Source: Gossypium raimondii (lineage: Eukaryota; Streptophyta; Magnoliopsida; Malvales; Malvaceae). From it: a DNA stretch of 64,000 nt. The notes beneath the pieces are model-generated. The model saw only the letters and a list, made by a program, of their open reading frames with translations, was not told the origin of the DNA and made no database searches. Shown piece by piece: positions 22,959 to 35,700 of the stretch; within the stretch, counting starts at the first letter, position 1, and each line of letters begins with the position of its first letter. The stretch covers positions 53,453,980 through 53,517,979 of the forward strand of contig NC_068575.1 in the NCBI RefSeq assembly GCF_025698545.1. Direction: 5' to 3'. Made by a program: the position numbers and the translations under genes.

Positions 22959-24578
22959 ATGGATTCTAACCGAGATACAGCTGATGATGCTCAAAGTAAT
23001 GTGCCTGTTGAAAGTCGATTTGAGACTCAGGGTCAAGGAGATGAGGCTCGAGAAGCTTTTCTCCAAATGATGAACAATTGGTACACTTGAGTTTGTTAGA
23101 ACTAATCCTAATGCTCAACCTCCTCCGCCCCTCCTATTCCTCAAGTCGTTCCCATAGCTCCTCAACAAACTGAAGTGTTAAGATTGTCAAAGCCTCCGGT
23201 GGACAAAATTGAAAGTATGGAGCCAAGAGTTCGAGCTAATGTAAATGATGATCCTGAAGAGCGAGTTCGGCTTGATAATACCATCGAGTGTTGGATGAAT
23301 TATCTTGTACTCGGAAGAAAGTCTCAAATGTGCTATCTCATTGTTGAGGATTCACTTATAATTGGTGGAAAATTTTAGTGTCGGTGGTGCCTAAAGAGAA
23401 AGTTACATGGGATTTCTTTCAAGAAGAATTCGAAAGAAGTATGTGAGTCATTTTCATTGATCAAAAGAGAAAAGAGTTTCTTGAATTGAAACAAGGGCGC
23501 ATGACGGTGGCGAATATGAACGAGAATTTGTCAAATTAAGCAAGTATGCCCAAGAGTGTGTATCTAATGAAGCTACATTGTGCAAAAGGTTTGAAGATGG
23601 ATTAAACGAGGATATCCGATTGCTAGTGGGAATTCTTGAAATTAAAGAGTTAGTAGTACTAGTTGAAAGAGCTATCAAGGTGAAGAATTGAGCAAAGAGA
23701 AAAGAAAGGTGGAAAGTGAAGCAAGAGATGCAAGAAAAGATCAATGGGCAAGTCATTTCAATTTCAAACGAAGAAGTCTAGAGAAATGAATACTCGATCG
23801 AATGTTTCTAGTGTGAATTTTCAAAGAGATCGAGGAAGACAATATTCGGGTTCCAAAGCTCAAAGCGACTTCTATGGCAAGTGTAGGTAGTGTTAAACCT
23901 ACTAGACTGGAATGTCAACATTGTGGAAAACGACATTTAGGGAATGTTATTTAATCACCGAGCATGTTTTAAATGTGGATCTCAAGATCATTTTGTGAAA
24001 GATTGTCCGAAAGAGAAGAGATAGAAAAGTTTCAAAATGTGAGATCGGCGGTGTGACTACTAGAGGAAGACCATCGAGAAATGTGGGACTGGAACTAGTG
24101 GTAAAGGTGTAACAAAAGACACGATCAGAAGATCTCAAGTGGGAGCTCCAGAAGAGCTTATGCCATCCGAGCTAGAGAGGAAACATCTTCCCCCGATGTG
24201 ATCACTGGTATATTTTCTCTTTACGACACTAATGTTCTTGCATTGATTGATCCTGGTTCTACTCACTCGTATGTATGTATGAATTTAGTGTCTGATAAGA
24301 ATTTGTGTGTTGAATTGACTGAGTATGTGATTAAAGTGTCAAATCCTTTAGGCAAGCATGTGATAGTTGATAAAATATGCAAAAATTGTCCTTTGATGAT
24401 ACAAGGTCAGTGTTTCCCCGCCAACTTGATGTTGTTGCCATTTGATGAATTTGATGTTATTTTGGGAATGAATTGGTTGACATTACATAAGGCCAAGATA
24501 GATTGTAGTCGAAAAATTCTTGAGTTGAAGTGTAGTAGTGGTACAGTTCTTGGGTTGAAACAGATAAGTCAAATGTGA
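22959..24578 (+). pseudogene. chromovirus gag and protease, internal region 2 (frameshifted)
   Basis: Gag starts with the same MDSNRDTADDAQ at 22959 and breaks near 23085. The zinc-finger region around 23910-24010 is frameshifted relative to copy 1. Protease is clean in 24198-24578 (LIDPGSTHSYVCMN, then VILGMNWL, with Asp to Asn compared with copy 1). Confidence 0.87.
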
Positions 24579-24699
24579 TGCCAATTGTGATTTCGCCATA
24601 TCCGCTTTCGAAATGTTTGAAAAATGGTTGTGAAGCATATCTTGCTTATGTGTTGAATACAAAAGTGTCTCAAACAAAGATCGAATCGATGCCGTGGTA

Positions 24700-27530
24700 T
24701 GTGAATATTTAGATGTGTTCCCGGAAGAGTTGCGGGTTTGCCTCCGATTAGAAGTAGAGTTTGGTATTGAAGTAATGCAGTCTTGCTCCAATATCGATTG
24801 CTCCTTACAGAATGGCACCAACTGAATTAAAAGAATTAAAAGTGCAATTGCAAGAGTTGATGGATAAAGGATTCGTCAGACCAAGTTATTCTCCGTGGGG
24901 TGCTCCCGTGCTATTTGTGAAGAAAAAGGATGGGACATTGAGATTGTGTATTGATTATCGTCAACTTAATAAAGTGACAGTAAAGAATAAATATCCATTG
25001 CCCCGAATAGATGACTTGTTTGATCAGTTAAAGGATGCCACAATGTTTTCCAAAATTGATTTGAGATCCGGATATTACCAATTGAGGGTTAAAGAGTCAG
25101 ATGTGCCAAAGACTGCTTTCAGAACCCGGTATGGTCACTATGAGTTTCTTGTAATGCCTTTTGGTCCGACTAATGCTCCACTATTTTATGGATTTGATGA
25201 ATCGGATTTTCCTACCTATTTGGATAAATTTGTGGTGGTGTTTATAGATGATATTCTTATTTATTCTCGAAGTGAAGTGAGCACGCCTAACATTTAAGAA
25301 TTGTGCTCTGATTCTGCGAGAAAGAAATTATTTGCTAAATTTAGTAAAAGTGAATTTTGGCTCGGTGAAGTTGGATTTTGGGACATGTTGTCTCGGAGAT
25401 GGCATTCGAGTGGATCCGAATAAGATATCGGCAATAGTTGAATGGAAGCCTCCAAGAAATGTATCCGAAGTTAGGAGTTTTACGGGCTTAGCGGATATTA
25501 CCGTCGATTCGTAGAAGGTTTTTCGATGATAGCTTCACCGATGACAAAATTGTTGCAAAAAGATGTTAAGTTCGAATGGATGAGGAGTGTCAACAAAGTT
25601 TTGAGAAATTAAAGAAGTGTTTAAGCGAGGCACCGGTGTTAGTGCAACTTTGAGTCGGAAAGGAATTTGTTGTTTATAGTGACGCGTCGTTAAATGGGCT
25701 TGGATGTGTATTAATGCAAGAAGGAAAAGTGATAGCGTATGCTTCTCGACAATTGAAACCGCATGAACGAAATTATCCTACCCATGATTTAGAGTTGGCT
25801 GCTATTGTCTTTGCTTTGAAGATTTGGCGTCATTATTTATATGGTGAGAAATGTCATGTTTTTACAGATCATAAAAGTTTGAAATATGTTATGACACAAA
25901 AGATCTGAATTTGCGGCGAAGATGGTTGGAATTGATGAAAGATTATGAACTTGTAATAGATTATCATCCGGAAAAGCCAATATAGTTCTTGATGCTTTGA
26001 GCGAAAGTCTCTCTTGCTTTGAGAGCTTTGAATACAAGATTAACATTGATGAAGATGGATCATTGCTTGCGAGTTAAAAGCTAGTCCATTGTTTCTTCAA
26101 GAAATTTATGAGGCTCGAGAAAGTGGATAATGAATTACAAAGAAAAAGACTCGATTATACAAAGGGGCGATAATTCGATTTTCGGATTGATTCAGATGGA
26201 TGTTTAATGTTTCATGACGAATATGTGTTCAAAAATGTTGATTTAATTCGAAAATTTTGCAGGAAGCACATGATAGTCGCTTAGCGATTCACCCATTAGT
26301 GTAAAATGTACAATGATTTAAAGAAATTATATTGGTGGCGGGTATGAAACGGGATATCTCTGAGTATGTGACAAAGTGTTTTGTGTGCCAACAAGTAAAA
26401 GCTGAACACCAAGTACCTTCAGGGTTACTTCAACCTATTATGGTGCCCGAGTGGAAGTGGGATAGAATTACTATGGATTTTGTTTCCGGATTGCCATTGT
26501 CACCGAAAAGAAAGACTCAATTTGGGTAATAGTTGATCGATTGACTAAGTCAGCTCATTTCATTCCTGTGCGAATGAGTTTTTCACTTGACAAGTTAGCT
26601 GAATTGTATATTGCTGAGATAGTTCGATTACATGGTGTGCCTGTGTCTATTATATCTGATAGAGATCCACGGTTTACTTCAAGGTTTTGGAAGAAATTAC
26701 AAGAGGCATTGGGTACTAAATTGAATTTTAGTACAGCATTTCATCCCCAAACCGATGGACGATCGAAAGAGTAATTCAAGTGCTCAAGATATGTTGAGAT
26801 GTTGTGTATTGGAATTTGAAGGTAATTGGGAAAGATATCTACCTTTGGTGGAGTTTGCATATAATAATAGTTATCAATCGAGCATAAAATGGCACCTTAT
26901 GAAGCGTTGTATGGACGAAAGTGTCGGACTCCATTATATTGGATGAACTTAATGAAAATCGTTACATGGAGTCGATTTGGTAAAAGAAATCGAAGAAAAG
27001 TGAAGATAATCCGTGATTGTTTGAAAGTCGCATCGGATCGATGTAAGTCGTATGCGGTTTGAAAAGAAAAGAGATTGAGTTTCAAGTGGGTGATAAAGTA
27101 TTTTGAAAGTGTCTCCATGGAAGAAAATTTTGAGATTTGGTAGTAAGGTAAATTAAGTCCAAGATTTATTGGCCCGTATGAAGTGATAGAAAGAATTGGT
27201 CCAATGGCTTACCGATTGTCTTTACCACCGAATTGGAAAGAATTCATAATGTGTTTCATGTTTCTATGTTGAGGCGATATCGATCGGACCCATCGCATGT
27301 GATTTCACCGATGAAGTGGAAATTGATCGGATATGACATACGAAGAAGAGCCGATTCAATCTTGGCACGAGAAGTGAAACAGTTGAGAAACAAAGTAATT
27401 GCTTTAGTGAAAGTGTTATGGCAACGGCATGGGATGGAAGAGGCAACATGGGAAACCGAGGAGGCTATGAGGAAACAGATCCCAACTTATTCATCGGTAA
27501 GATTTTCGGGACGAAAATCCCTAAGGGGAG
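24700..27530 (+). pseudogene. chromovirus pol, internal region 2: RT, RNase H, integrase, chromodomain (broken)
   Basis: RT is clean in 24812-25297. It shows [16 protein letters not shown], then [31 protein letters not shown] and the catalytic FIDDILIYS. RNase H is in 25660-25908. The integrase zinc region and core are in 26332-26774 ([34 protein letters not shown]). The end from 26755 to 27530 is frameshifted several times where copy 1 is clean. The two copies are therefore damaged in different places, as well as sharing some lesions (for example the TGA in GTGCAACTTTGAGTCGG). Confidence 0.88.
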
Positions 27531-27533
27531 AAT
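27521..27533 (+). promoter_or_regulatory. polypurine tract, internal region 2
   Basis: AAGGGGAGAAT directly before LTR 3, identical to the first tract. Confidence 0.75.
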
Positions 27534-30075
27534 TGTGATAGCCGAAATAGGGCCTAATCGGAATAGTGGTTTCGTAACCACAAATCCAAGTGAAATAGTT
27601 TAATTTTATAAATTTTATTAGTTACTGATTGATTGAAATATTGTGTGAAAATATGGATAGAAAATTTTAATGCTTTAGTGCTTAATTGAATTTTAGGACT
27701 AAATTGAGAAAAATGCAAAGTGTGTCTAATTAGTGATTAAATGACTTAATTGAATTATTGCATGAAATTGGAAGTGTTTATGTGGCAATTAGACCATGAA
27801 TTAGTGTTATGGACACAAAAGGGTATTTCTAGAAAATATCTAAGTAATGGGTCAAGGGCATTTTGTCCAAATTGAATAAAGACAAAATAAAGATGAAAAC
27901 AAGTGTTCATCTTCTTAAAATCAGACGTTTGCTGCCAAAAAATTCATGTCACCATAGCTAGGGTTCTTGAACTTCCTAAGCTCAATTGTAAGTGATTTCT
28001 TGCCCGCTTTTGATTATTTTCGTATTTTATGCTTATTGAAGCTTGAATTTCATGTTTCTACCATTTAATTTAAATGAAATTAAAGTTTAAAATTGACCCA
28101 TTCATGATATAATTGTAAATTGATTAGTGATGTTAGATAATGAATGTTTGAAGTGTTAATTACAAGTTTTACTAGATGAATTTTGATGAAAATGTTGAAA
28201 AGGGCTAAATTGTGAAAGATGGTAAAGTGTGCATAAAGTTGTGATTTTGTGAAATTGAGGGCTGTTATGAGCATGAAATATGATTTAGTGAAGTTTGAAA
28301 TTTAAAAATTTAGTGAATTTTATTTTTACGAGCTTAGGGACAAAAGTGGAATTTTGAAAAGTTTAGGGAAAAATGTAAATTTGCCAAAATGTTGTGTATG
28401 AATTGTATTTGAATGAAATGTTGATAAAATGTATTAAATTGTGTTAATATAGATCAAGAAAGAAGAAATAGTGGAAGTGATCGGGAAAAGAGAAAGTTAT
28501 CGACTAAATTACAAAAATAGTCGTTTTGCATCCGAGGTAAGTTATATGTAAATAATAGTTATATTTGTATAAATTGTGAATTATATTTGATATGTGAATT
28601 AATATTGAATGTGGAAGGAAAATTGTTCATGAATTATTCAAGTAATAAAGTGTTAAGTGTAAATTCGGTTGAACTTAGGAATAGAATTGGATACAAGTGA
28701 CATGTCACTAGAGACCGATGTTACAGTTGTTACAAAGATGTTACAGTGAGTCCGGTGTTGGGTGATCTAGCATGTGTTGCGAGACACTGACGACTTGTGT
28801 GAGCGAGCCCGTGGACATTTCCGGTGTTATTGATCGGTGGTAGCTTGGCTACATTTCGGTGGTAACCGGCTACATATCAGTGGTAGCTTCGGCTACATAT
28901 CAGTGTGGCACTTATGTGCTAAATCTCTACGTATCCGTGTATATTCCAACTGTTCAACGGGATTAATAATGAATTAAAGTGAATATGAAATGTTAAGTGT
29001 GAAAATGTATATGCAAGTGAATTGGTAAGATTGTGCATGTGTAAGTGATTGAAATTGCTAAGAAATGTTTTGATTAGTTATATGTTAAAAGTGTTAATTA
29101 TTAAATGAGTAATTATTGTTTACATGTAACTTACTAAGCTATTTATAGCTTACGCATTTCTTCTTTTCCTTTGTTATATAGTGATTTGAACTTGATCGAA
29201 GTGGGGATCGTCGGAGCTCGTATCACACTATCATAATCATCTCGGTATTATGTGCTTTTCAAAATGTTTAAACTATGGCATGTATAGAGTCTTAATCATT
29301 TTGAGCATGTTCAAATGATATGGCTAAGATTAGCTATTGAAATGGTTAGTAAAGATTATGTTTTGGTATTATGTATGTGTAAATGGTAACTAATTCAAAG
29401 AAGCAGTTTCTTTGACAGCAGCAGTGACGTGAATGTAAAAATTCACCATAAATAGTAGAAATGGAATTAGAGAGTGAATTATATATGGAATTAAATCTTA
29501 TCAAGTCTATTTTTATATGAAAGAAACGATGTAGGAAAAGGAATTCTGTATTTTGAGATATTTGAATTTTAGTGAGACAGGGTCAGAATGGTTTTTGAAG
29601 TCCCCTGTTCTGACTTTAGAAAATCATTATAAATTGTACAGAAATAATTATGGGTCATAATTTATATGTGTAGATTTCTTAGTGAGTCTATTTTCAAAAG
29701 AAACAAACGATAACCTTATATGTATTCTGTACAAAGAGATAATTGATTTTTAGTGCCGAGAGGTCAAATCTGTCGAGCTGTGAAACAGGGGATACTTTAA
29801 TGAATAAACTGTACTAATTGGCCAAGTCAAAAATTCTGAAAATTTTATGGTAAGTAGTAATATGAGTCTAGTTTCAGGGAAAATTTACGGATTTAAATTT
29901 TGAGTTCTGTAACTCGAGTTATAATTAAATTAGTGAAAGTCACGCAGGTAGACAGTTTTGTTGTGAACAGTGAATTTAATTTTAAAGGCAAATTTTTATG
30001 CTCCGAATCGGTAAGTTAAATTGGATAACATCTCTTACTCGATTCCGGCGACGGTCTCGGGTAAGGGGTGTTACA
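27534..30075 (+). repeat. chromovirus LTR 3 (3')
   Basis: 2542 bp, ending GGTGTTACA at 30075, followed by the target duplication CAGTC. Confidence 0.95.
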
Positions 30076-30080
30076 CAGTC

Positions 30081-30297
30081 AGTTCGTAACCTTCAATAAT
30101 CAGGCGAATATGTTACTGCCACTGAACAAAGCTGCCATCATCCAATTTAACAATGTCATGGCAATGGAAGAATTAGACGATCCGAGCACCAGTGAACACC
30201 GGACAACCATGCTCGATAGAAGCAGAACTAGCAGAAGTAGTGGTAGTTATGTAAGCAGACGAAAATCAGGTCTCCAAAATCGAAGAGACTGATACCA
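30081..30297 (-). pseudogene. Copia leader and gag start, beyond the gypsy insertion
   Basis: The minus strand contains the PBS (TGGTATCAGTC, 30297-30287), a short leader and the first part of gag. It ends in IRLIIEGYELT, which joins GFLEG at 13044 once the gypsy element and one CAGTC copy are ignored. Confidence 0.85.
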
Positions 30298-30500
30298 TGT
30301 AAGTAAATCTATAAAATTGAATAAAAGAGAGAAATACTGAAATAAAATACTGATTATTTTGTATTCATTGTGTGCTTGTAACAGTGTAAATATAGAACTT
30401 ATATAATGACAAAGTATGACTAACTGCTGCTAACTAATCTACTAACAATATACCAGACTTTGTTAACAGACTAACAACCTAACATTCACATACTCTAACA
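30298..30500 (-). repeat. Copia 5' LTR
   Basis: 203 bp, the direct repeat partner of 8207-8409. Confidence 0.9.
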
Positions 30501-32190
30501 GGAAACTGCTTAGTAAGAGGATTCGTCTATGAAAGAACAAATTTCTCTCTCAAACAGGCAAAGAAGTTGTCCCTAAGATTGTTGTATAAGCTTTACGAAT
30601 CTACTACATGAGTGTTTTCCTTCTTCCTACAGGTGTTTGTGCCTCTCTCTAAAATCTCGTGGATGCGTATTGGTGGGGTTCAAATGACAGTCCCTAACGT
30701 CAAATCCATTAGAGTTCATGGGAAAATCTATGTGCACCAAAGAATTAGGTTTTCGAGACCTTCATTGTTTTAACATAGCCATGTTGGGTAAGTAGGGATG
30801 TCAGCTTATTTCCCGGTTGGATTCTCTCATTCGCCAAATACTCAAATCCTATTATTTTCCTGATACGGAGTTCCTTAAGGCCTCAGAGGGAAACAATCCT
30901 TCATTCGTTTGGCATAATTTATATACAACGAAGGGTATGTTAGCCGTTGGGCTTAAATTACGGGCGGGCACAGGTACAAATATCAAAGTTTATCGTCCCC
31001 TGTGGCTCATTGATGATGAAAATTTTTTTGTCAGGTCAGAGCCTCTGCCTGGATTCGAAACTATGACAATGAGTGAGCTTATGACGATGGATGGGGGGTC
31101 GTGATTTTGTTGAGGGGTTGCTAGCTCCTAGTGACGCGACCAAAGTTCTTAGGGTGTCGATAGCTACTCATAATCTGCTCGATTCACTAGTATGAAACTT
31201 TTAAGTAACTTACACGGTTAAAAAGGGGTATACTTTCGCACTTTATCTTTATTCCAATATTCATACTTGGAGTACAATGGCCCTTGGTGTCGCATTTGGA
31301 ATTCGAAATGGCCTCCCAAAGTTAAAAATTTTGTTTGGCTTTGCTTGAAAATTTTCGTTCCATGTTGCACTTGTTTGATTGAGAAGGTTGCAGCATTGAT
31401 CCTTTGTGCGCTCGCTACTCGTTGCTGGAGTATATGAACCATGTATTTTTAATGTGCAACTATGTGATTGATGTGTGACCTTGCTGGTTTATCTGTGATT
31501 TTCCCACTGTCGTAGCAACGATTGATGCTATGGTAAGTGCAAGTTCTTATAGTGTGAAAAGTAAATGGTTTACGATCCTGTAGAGAATTTGGCATTTTCG
31601 AAATCTACTGGTATGGCAAAATAAAGCTGTTCTGGCAAGCACTGTTGTTCAGTTTGCTGACGATTTCTTGCAATATTGGGACACTGCGAAGTCCATCTAT
31701 GAGCGTGTCCAACCAGTTCTATTACTTGGGGTAATGTTTGGTGACCAAACCAGAGCCTAGACCGTTGAAATGCAATATAGATGCATTGTGCATTGTTGCG
31801 GAGTTAGTGATTACATTCGATGCGTTTCTTTGAGATGCAGAGGGGCGTTTCATTACTAGCTTGACAGGTTTCTTCTTGGTGTTGCATGATTCGCTTATGG
31901 CAGAAACCATGTCTATTCGTGAGGCTCTCTTGGCTCAAGTTGGAAGGATGGGACAATGTTCAAGTGAAGTTGGATTGCAAAGATGCCATCATTTCCCTGA
32001 ATGGCCAATCTTTGGGTATTTATGAATATAGTTTTATTTTACGTGACTGTTAACGGTTGAAATAACAATTTCAAAGTTTGTCCTTCATTGGACATTTTCA
32101 ACCGCTAATAAGGCGGCTCACCGATTGGTTAGGGTGTCTTTATCTTACACAGATTGTTTTTTTTTGTTTCTCTTCTTCTTTGTCTTTTTG
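30501..32190 (+). pseudogene. LINE ORF2 3' part, downstream of the Copia insertion
   Basis: It continues the LINE cut at 8206, first with LLSKRIRL and KNKFLSQTGKEVV, then FLLPTGVCASLS and LISRLDSLIRQILKSYYFPDTEFLKAS (clean frame 30817-31104). It then has the zf-RVT stretch near 31290-31345 (IWNSKWPPKVKNFVW) and RNase H remnants up to LVRVSLSYTD near 32150. Many stops and frameshifts are present. A T/C-rich tail follows, but there is no clean poly(A). Confidence 0.85.
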
Positions 32191-32696
32191 ATATATTAAG
32201 TTTTGAACAGTGTATGAATAGCTCAACAATTGAAAGAGATGTTTAGGGCATGGTGTACGAGACAAACCTATTGGTTTGGGGTTAGTGTAGATCCCTTTGA
32301 ATTTGGTTTTGGTTTTAATGATAAGTAGTTTGCCTTAGAAAAAGTGAATTACAAATGTATAAAAATGTTCAAGTTGAGTTTTAATATTGAATGTTAAAGT
32401 TTAAGCTCGACTTATTTTTTAAATGAGTTTATATTTTTGCATAGGTCAATTTTTTGGGTAATGTATTTTTATTCAAACCCTTCTATATTTTGGATGAGTC
32501 TTCAAGTTTGGACAAGTAAGTTGGTCTATGAACAAGTCTAATAGTATACTTGCAAATTTTTGCTTGATTATTGTAACTCTTTTAAATTTTTTATTATAAT
32601 AGGGTTTCGTAAAAAATATTTCTAAGAATACATTTTAAGAGGTACTTCGGTACCCATGAGTACCTTAACACCTTAAAAGAATTAGGATAATTATTT
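32191..32696. other. AT-rich intergenic stretch
   Basis: No gene or defined repeat is seen between the LINE end and the solo LTR. The motif GGTACTTCGGTACC is a small palindrome near 32641. Confidence 0.5.
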
Positions 32697-32701
32697 GGGA
32701 A

Positions 32702-35700
32702 TGTAACAACCCGATTTTGGGTCTAGACGGAACAGTGGTTTTTGGACCACAAATCCGACGAGAAAAAAAAATATAATGGCCTGAATTTTCAGATGTGTCA
32801 GAACGGTGATTCGAGATCACTAAATTCGACAAATGAGTAGAAAATATTATTAATTTAGTGAGTATAAGTTAAATGTGAAGTTAAGAAATTTTTTGAAATA
32901 GTGAATAGTGCACTAGAAATAAATATTAAAATAATTAGAATAAAAAAATAGGGTATCGAGACCTCGAAGATTTTAAATCGAGCCATAAATATTTTTATAA
33001 ACATTTATGGAGTGTTAAAAAGTTAGTATTAAAGTTTCGTTAAGAAATTTTAAAGTTCCAATAATTACTTGAACAAAAATGACTAAATTGTAACAAATGC
33101 AAAATTATGGGAAATGATTAAATAGCGTAAATGATAAAAGGAAGAGGGCTTCAAAGGCAAATAGACCCACGGTCTATTTGGGCTGGACGGCAAAGGCATG
33201 AAATCAGCAACAAAGTAAGGAGAAATAAGGGCAAAATTGGAATATTACAAAATTTACTTAATAAAGTTAGGACCAAAGTGGAATTATCTAGATTTCTCTT
33301 TATTTTTCTGCATTCTCATCAGCAAAAACACCATAGAAGGGTTTCCTTAAGCTGTTTCTTCCTATTTTTACTGCAGGTAAGTTCAATTCTTGATTATTTC
33401 TTGAAAATTTTGTGTTTTTGTGACTTTTACAACTAGGCCCACTTATGGTATTCATTAGTTTTTGATTCTATGAAAGAAGTTGAAAGTTGCTATGAATACA
33501 TGTTGGAAATATATGATGATTTAGCATGGAATTAGAGCTTTAAATTGTTCATATGCTGATTTTATTGAAAGAATTGAATAGAAAGTGAATGTTTGGGACC
33601 TAATAGTAAAAGAGTTTGAAGATAGAGTTATATGTGGAAATTCTAAATTTCAATAGTTATGAAACAACTTATAATGTCTAGGTAAAGTATTAATTGAGAA
33701 AATTAGATTAATTGAGGGGTTAATTGAGAGAGAACCGAATTGTATAAACTGTAAAATTTGGGGCAAAATGGAAATCAACATTTTGCACTAAAGCAGTTTT
33801 GGACAGCAGCAATAGTATAACTTTGAAAAATCACCAAAAATTTTGGGAATTGAATTAGAGGGTGAATAAAATATGAAATTAAAGCTTATTGAGTCTAGTT
33901 TCTCATAGAAAAAATGATGTAAGAAATGAAATTGTAAATCATGAGATATAATAAATTTTGTGAGACAATTTCAGAATGATTTCGGGTTCCCCTGTTCTGA
34001 CTTTGGAAAATCATAAAAATTTGAATAAAAATAATTATGAGTTATAATTTATATGATTAGAATAATTAATGAGTCTATTTTCAAAGGAAATAAATGGAAA
34101 CATCATCCAAATTCTGTAAAATTATATCATTCATTTTTAGTGAAGAGTGGTCGGAACTGTCAGACAGCGTAATAGGGGAAACTTTAAAGGATAAAATATA
34201 CTATTTGGCTAAACCAAAAATTCTGAAAATTTTATGGTAAGAAGGTATGTGAGTCTAGTTTCAGGGAAAATTAACGGATCTTAATTTGGAGTTCTGTAGC
34301 TCCGGATAAAAATAATTTAGTGACTCTGACTCGGATAAACAGTTTTAAATATACATGTGAGTGAATAGTGAAATTATAGCTAATGTTGTTTAAGTGTGTT
34401 ATACGCATTAAGGATGTTGAATGGAGAGGAGAAGGAGGAAAATTGGGAAATATATGAATGATTTGTGTATAATTGGTCATATGCTTGATTTTAATTGATA
34501 AACGATGAAATAGAAATGATGCTTATATTTGTGCATTATTGGTCATGGTTTAAGCTCATGTGTGAAAATAAAGTTTCATAGTATGTGTGTATGGTATATT
34601 CGGTATATGATTTGGCATGAAATAATGCCATGAATGGTTTATGAATTAACACATGTTGGTAAGCCTGATACATGGATAAATGTTGTGCTCATCCATGCTT
34701 ATAATGCTTTATGCTATATGTGTATTTGGCTAACATATTTGGTGTATATGCTTAGGCTTTGGCCAAGTAGTGGCTAGATTATGCCACGTTAAATTTATAA
34801 GTTATGCATTGAAATGGTTTATCGTGTGGTTAGTTCCAAAAAGAGTTATGTTTAAATACACTAGCTTGCAACTATGGTTGAATGATATGCTTATATCTTG
34901 TGTGATGTGCATAGAAACAAGTGTGGAAATATAATGAAATAATAAGTTCATATGGCTGAAATTTAATGATTAAATGTTAATTTCACGAATAATATAATGT
35001 GTGATGAAATATATGTATTTTTGAAATGAGAATAAAACAAAAATGCGAAAATCGAATAAATGATCAAATTAATCGGAACGCCGGATTTGAGTACTTCTGA
35101 TCAAGAGATAAAGTGATAAGTGGTAGCTTTAGCTACACTTATCTGATCAAGTGAAAAAGTGATAAGTGCTACACTTATCTGATCAAGAGACAAAATGATA
35201 AGTGGTAGCTTTAGCTACACTTATCTGATCAAGTGAAAAAGTGATAAGTGCTATACTTATCTGATCAAGTGAAAAAGTGATAAGTGTTATACTTATCTGA
35301 TCAAGTGACAAAGTGATAAGTGTTAGCGTTAGCTACACTTATCTGATCAAATGACAAAGTGATAAGTGTTAGCTTTAACTACACTTATCTGATCAAGTGA
35401 CAAAGTGATAAGTGTTAGCTTCAGCTACACTTATCTGATCAAGTGACAAAGTGATAAGTGTTAGCGTTAGCTACACTTATCTGATCAAGTGACAAAGTGA
35501 TAAGTGGTAGCTTTAGCTACACTTATCTGATCAAGTGACAAAGTGATAAGTGGTAGCTTTAGCTACACTTATCTGATCAAGTGACAAAGTGATAAGTGGT
35601 AGCTTTAGCTACACTTATCTGATCAAGTGACAAAGTGATAAGTGGTAGCCTTAGCTACACTTACCTGATCAAGTGACAAAGTGATAAGTGGTAGCCTTAG

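Larger units (their letters stand above)
13045..30075 (+). mobile_element. Ty3/gypsy chromovirus (Del/Tekay-like) with three LTRs and two internal regions
   Basis: Three near-identical LTRs of about 2.54 kb (TGTGATAGC...GGTGTTACA) alternate with two internal regions of about 4.7 kb, all in the same orientation. The outer borders carry a perfect 5-bp target duplication, CAGTC (13040-13044 and 30076-30080), so the 17-kb block entered Copia gag as one insertion event or was expanded afterwards from one insertion. Each internal region has an initiator-Met PBS, gag, two zinc fingers, protease, RT, RNase H, integrase, a C-terminal chromodomain-like segment and a polypurine tract. Long LTRs plus a chromodomain suggest the Tekay/Del branch. 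Many frame breaks are present, but comparison of the two copies suggests that a good part are sequence-quality artefacts. Confidence 0.95.
8207..30500 (-). mobile_element. Ty1/Copia retrotransposon interrupted by a Ty3/gypsy insertion
   Basis: Two 203-bp LTRs (8207-8409 and 30298-30500), TG...CA bounded and both reading on the minus strand, flank a Copia gag-pol with the order GAG, PR, INT, RT, RNase H. Directly inside the right-hand (5') LTR is a primer-binding site matching initiator tRNA-Met (TGGTATCAGTC). The internal region is split: 30081-30297 and 8410-13044, with the gypsy element between. Without the insert the element is about 5.3 kb, normal for Copia. By eye the LTRs differ at about a dozen positions (roughly 6 percent), and the frames have stops, so the insertion is old and inactive. 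GGAA occurs on both outer flanks (8203-8206, 30501-30504), a likely remnant of the 5-bp target duplication. Confidence 0.9.

Noticed and set aside
30068..30292. Plus-strand 74-codon frame between the chromovirus and the Copia LTR
   Set aside because: It is the antisense of the Copia gag start. The minus strand has the PBS and gag similarity.
33131..33436. 101-codon frame in the solo LTR
   Set aside because: LTRs of this family are non-coding, the frame ends in splice-like AT-rich sequence, and it has no similarity I recognise.
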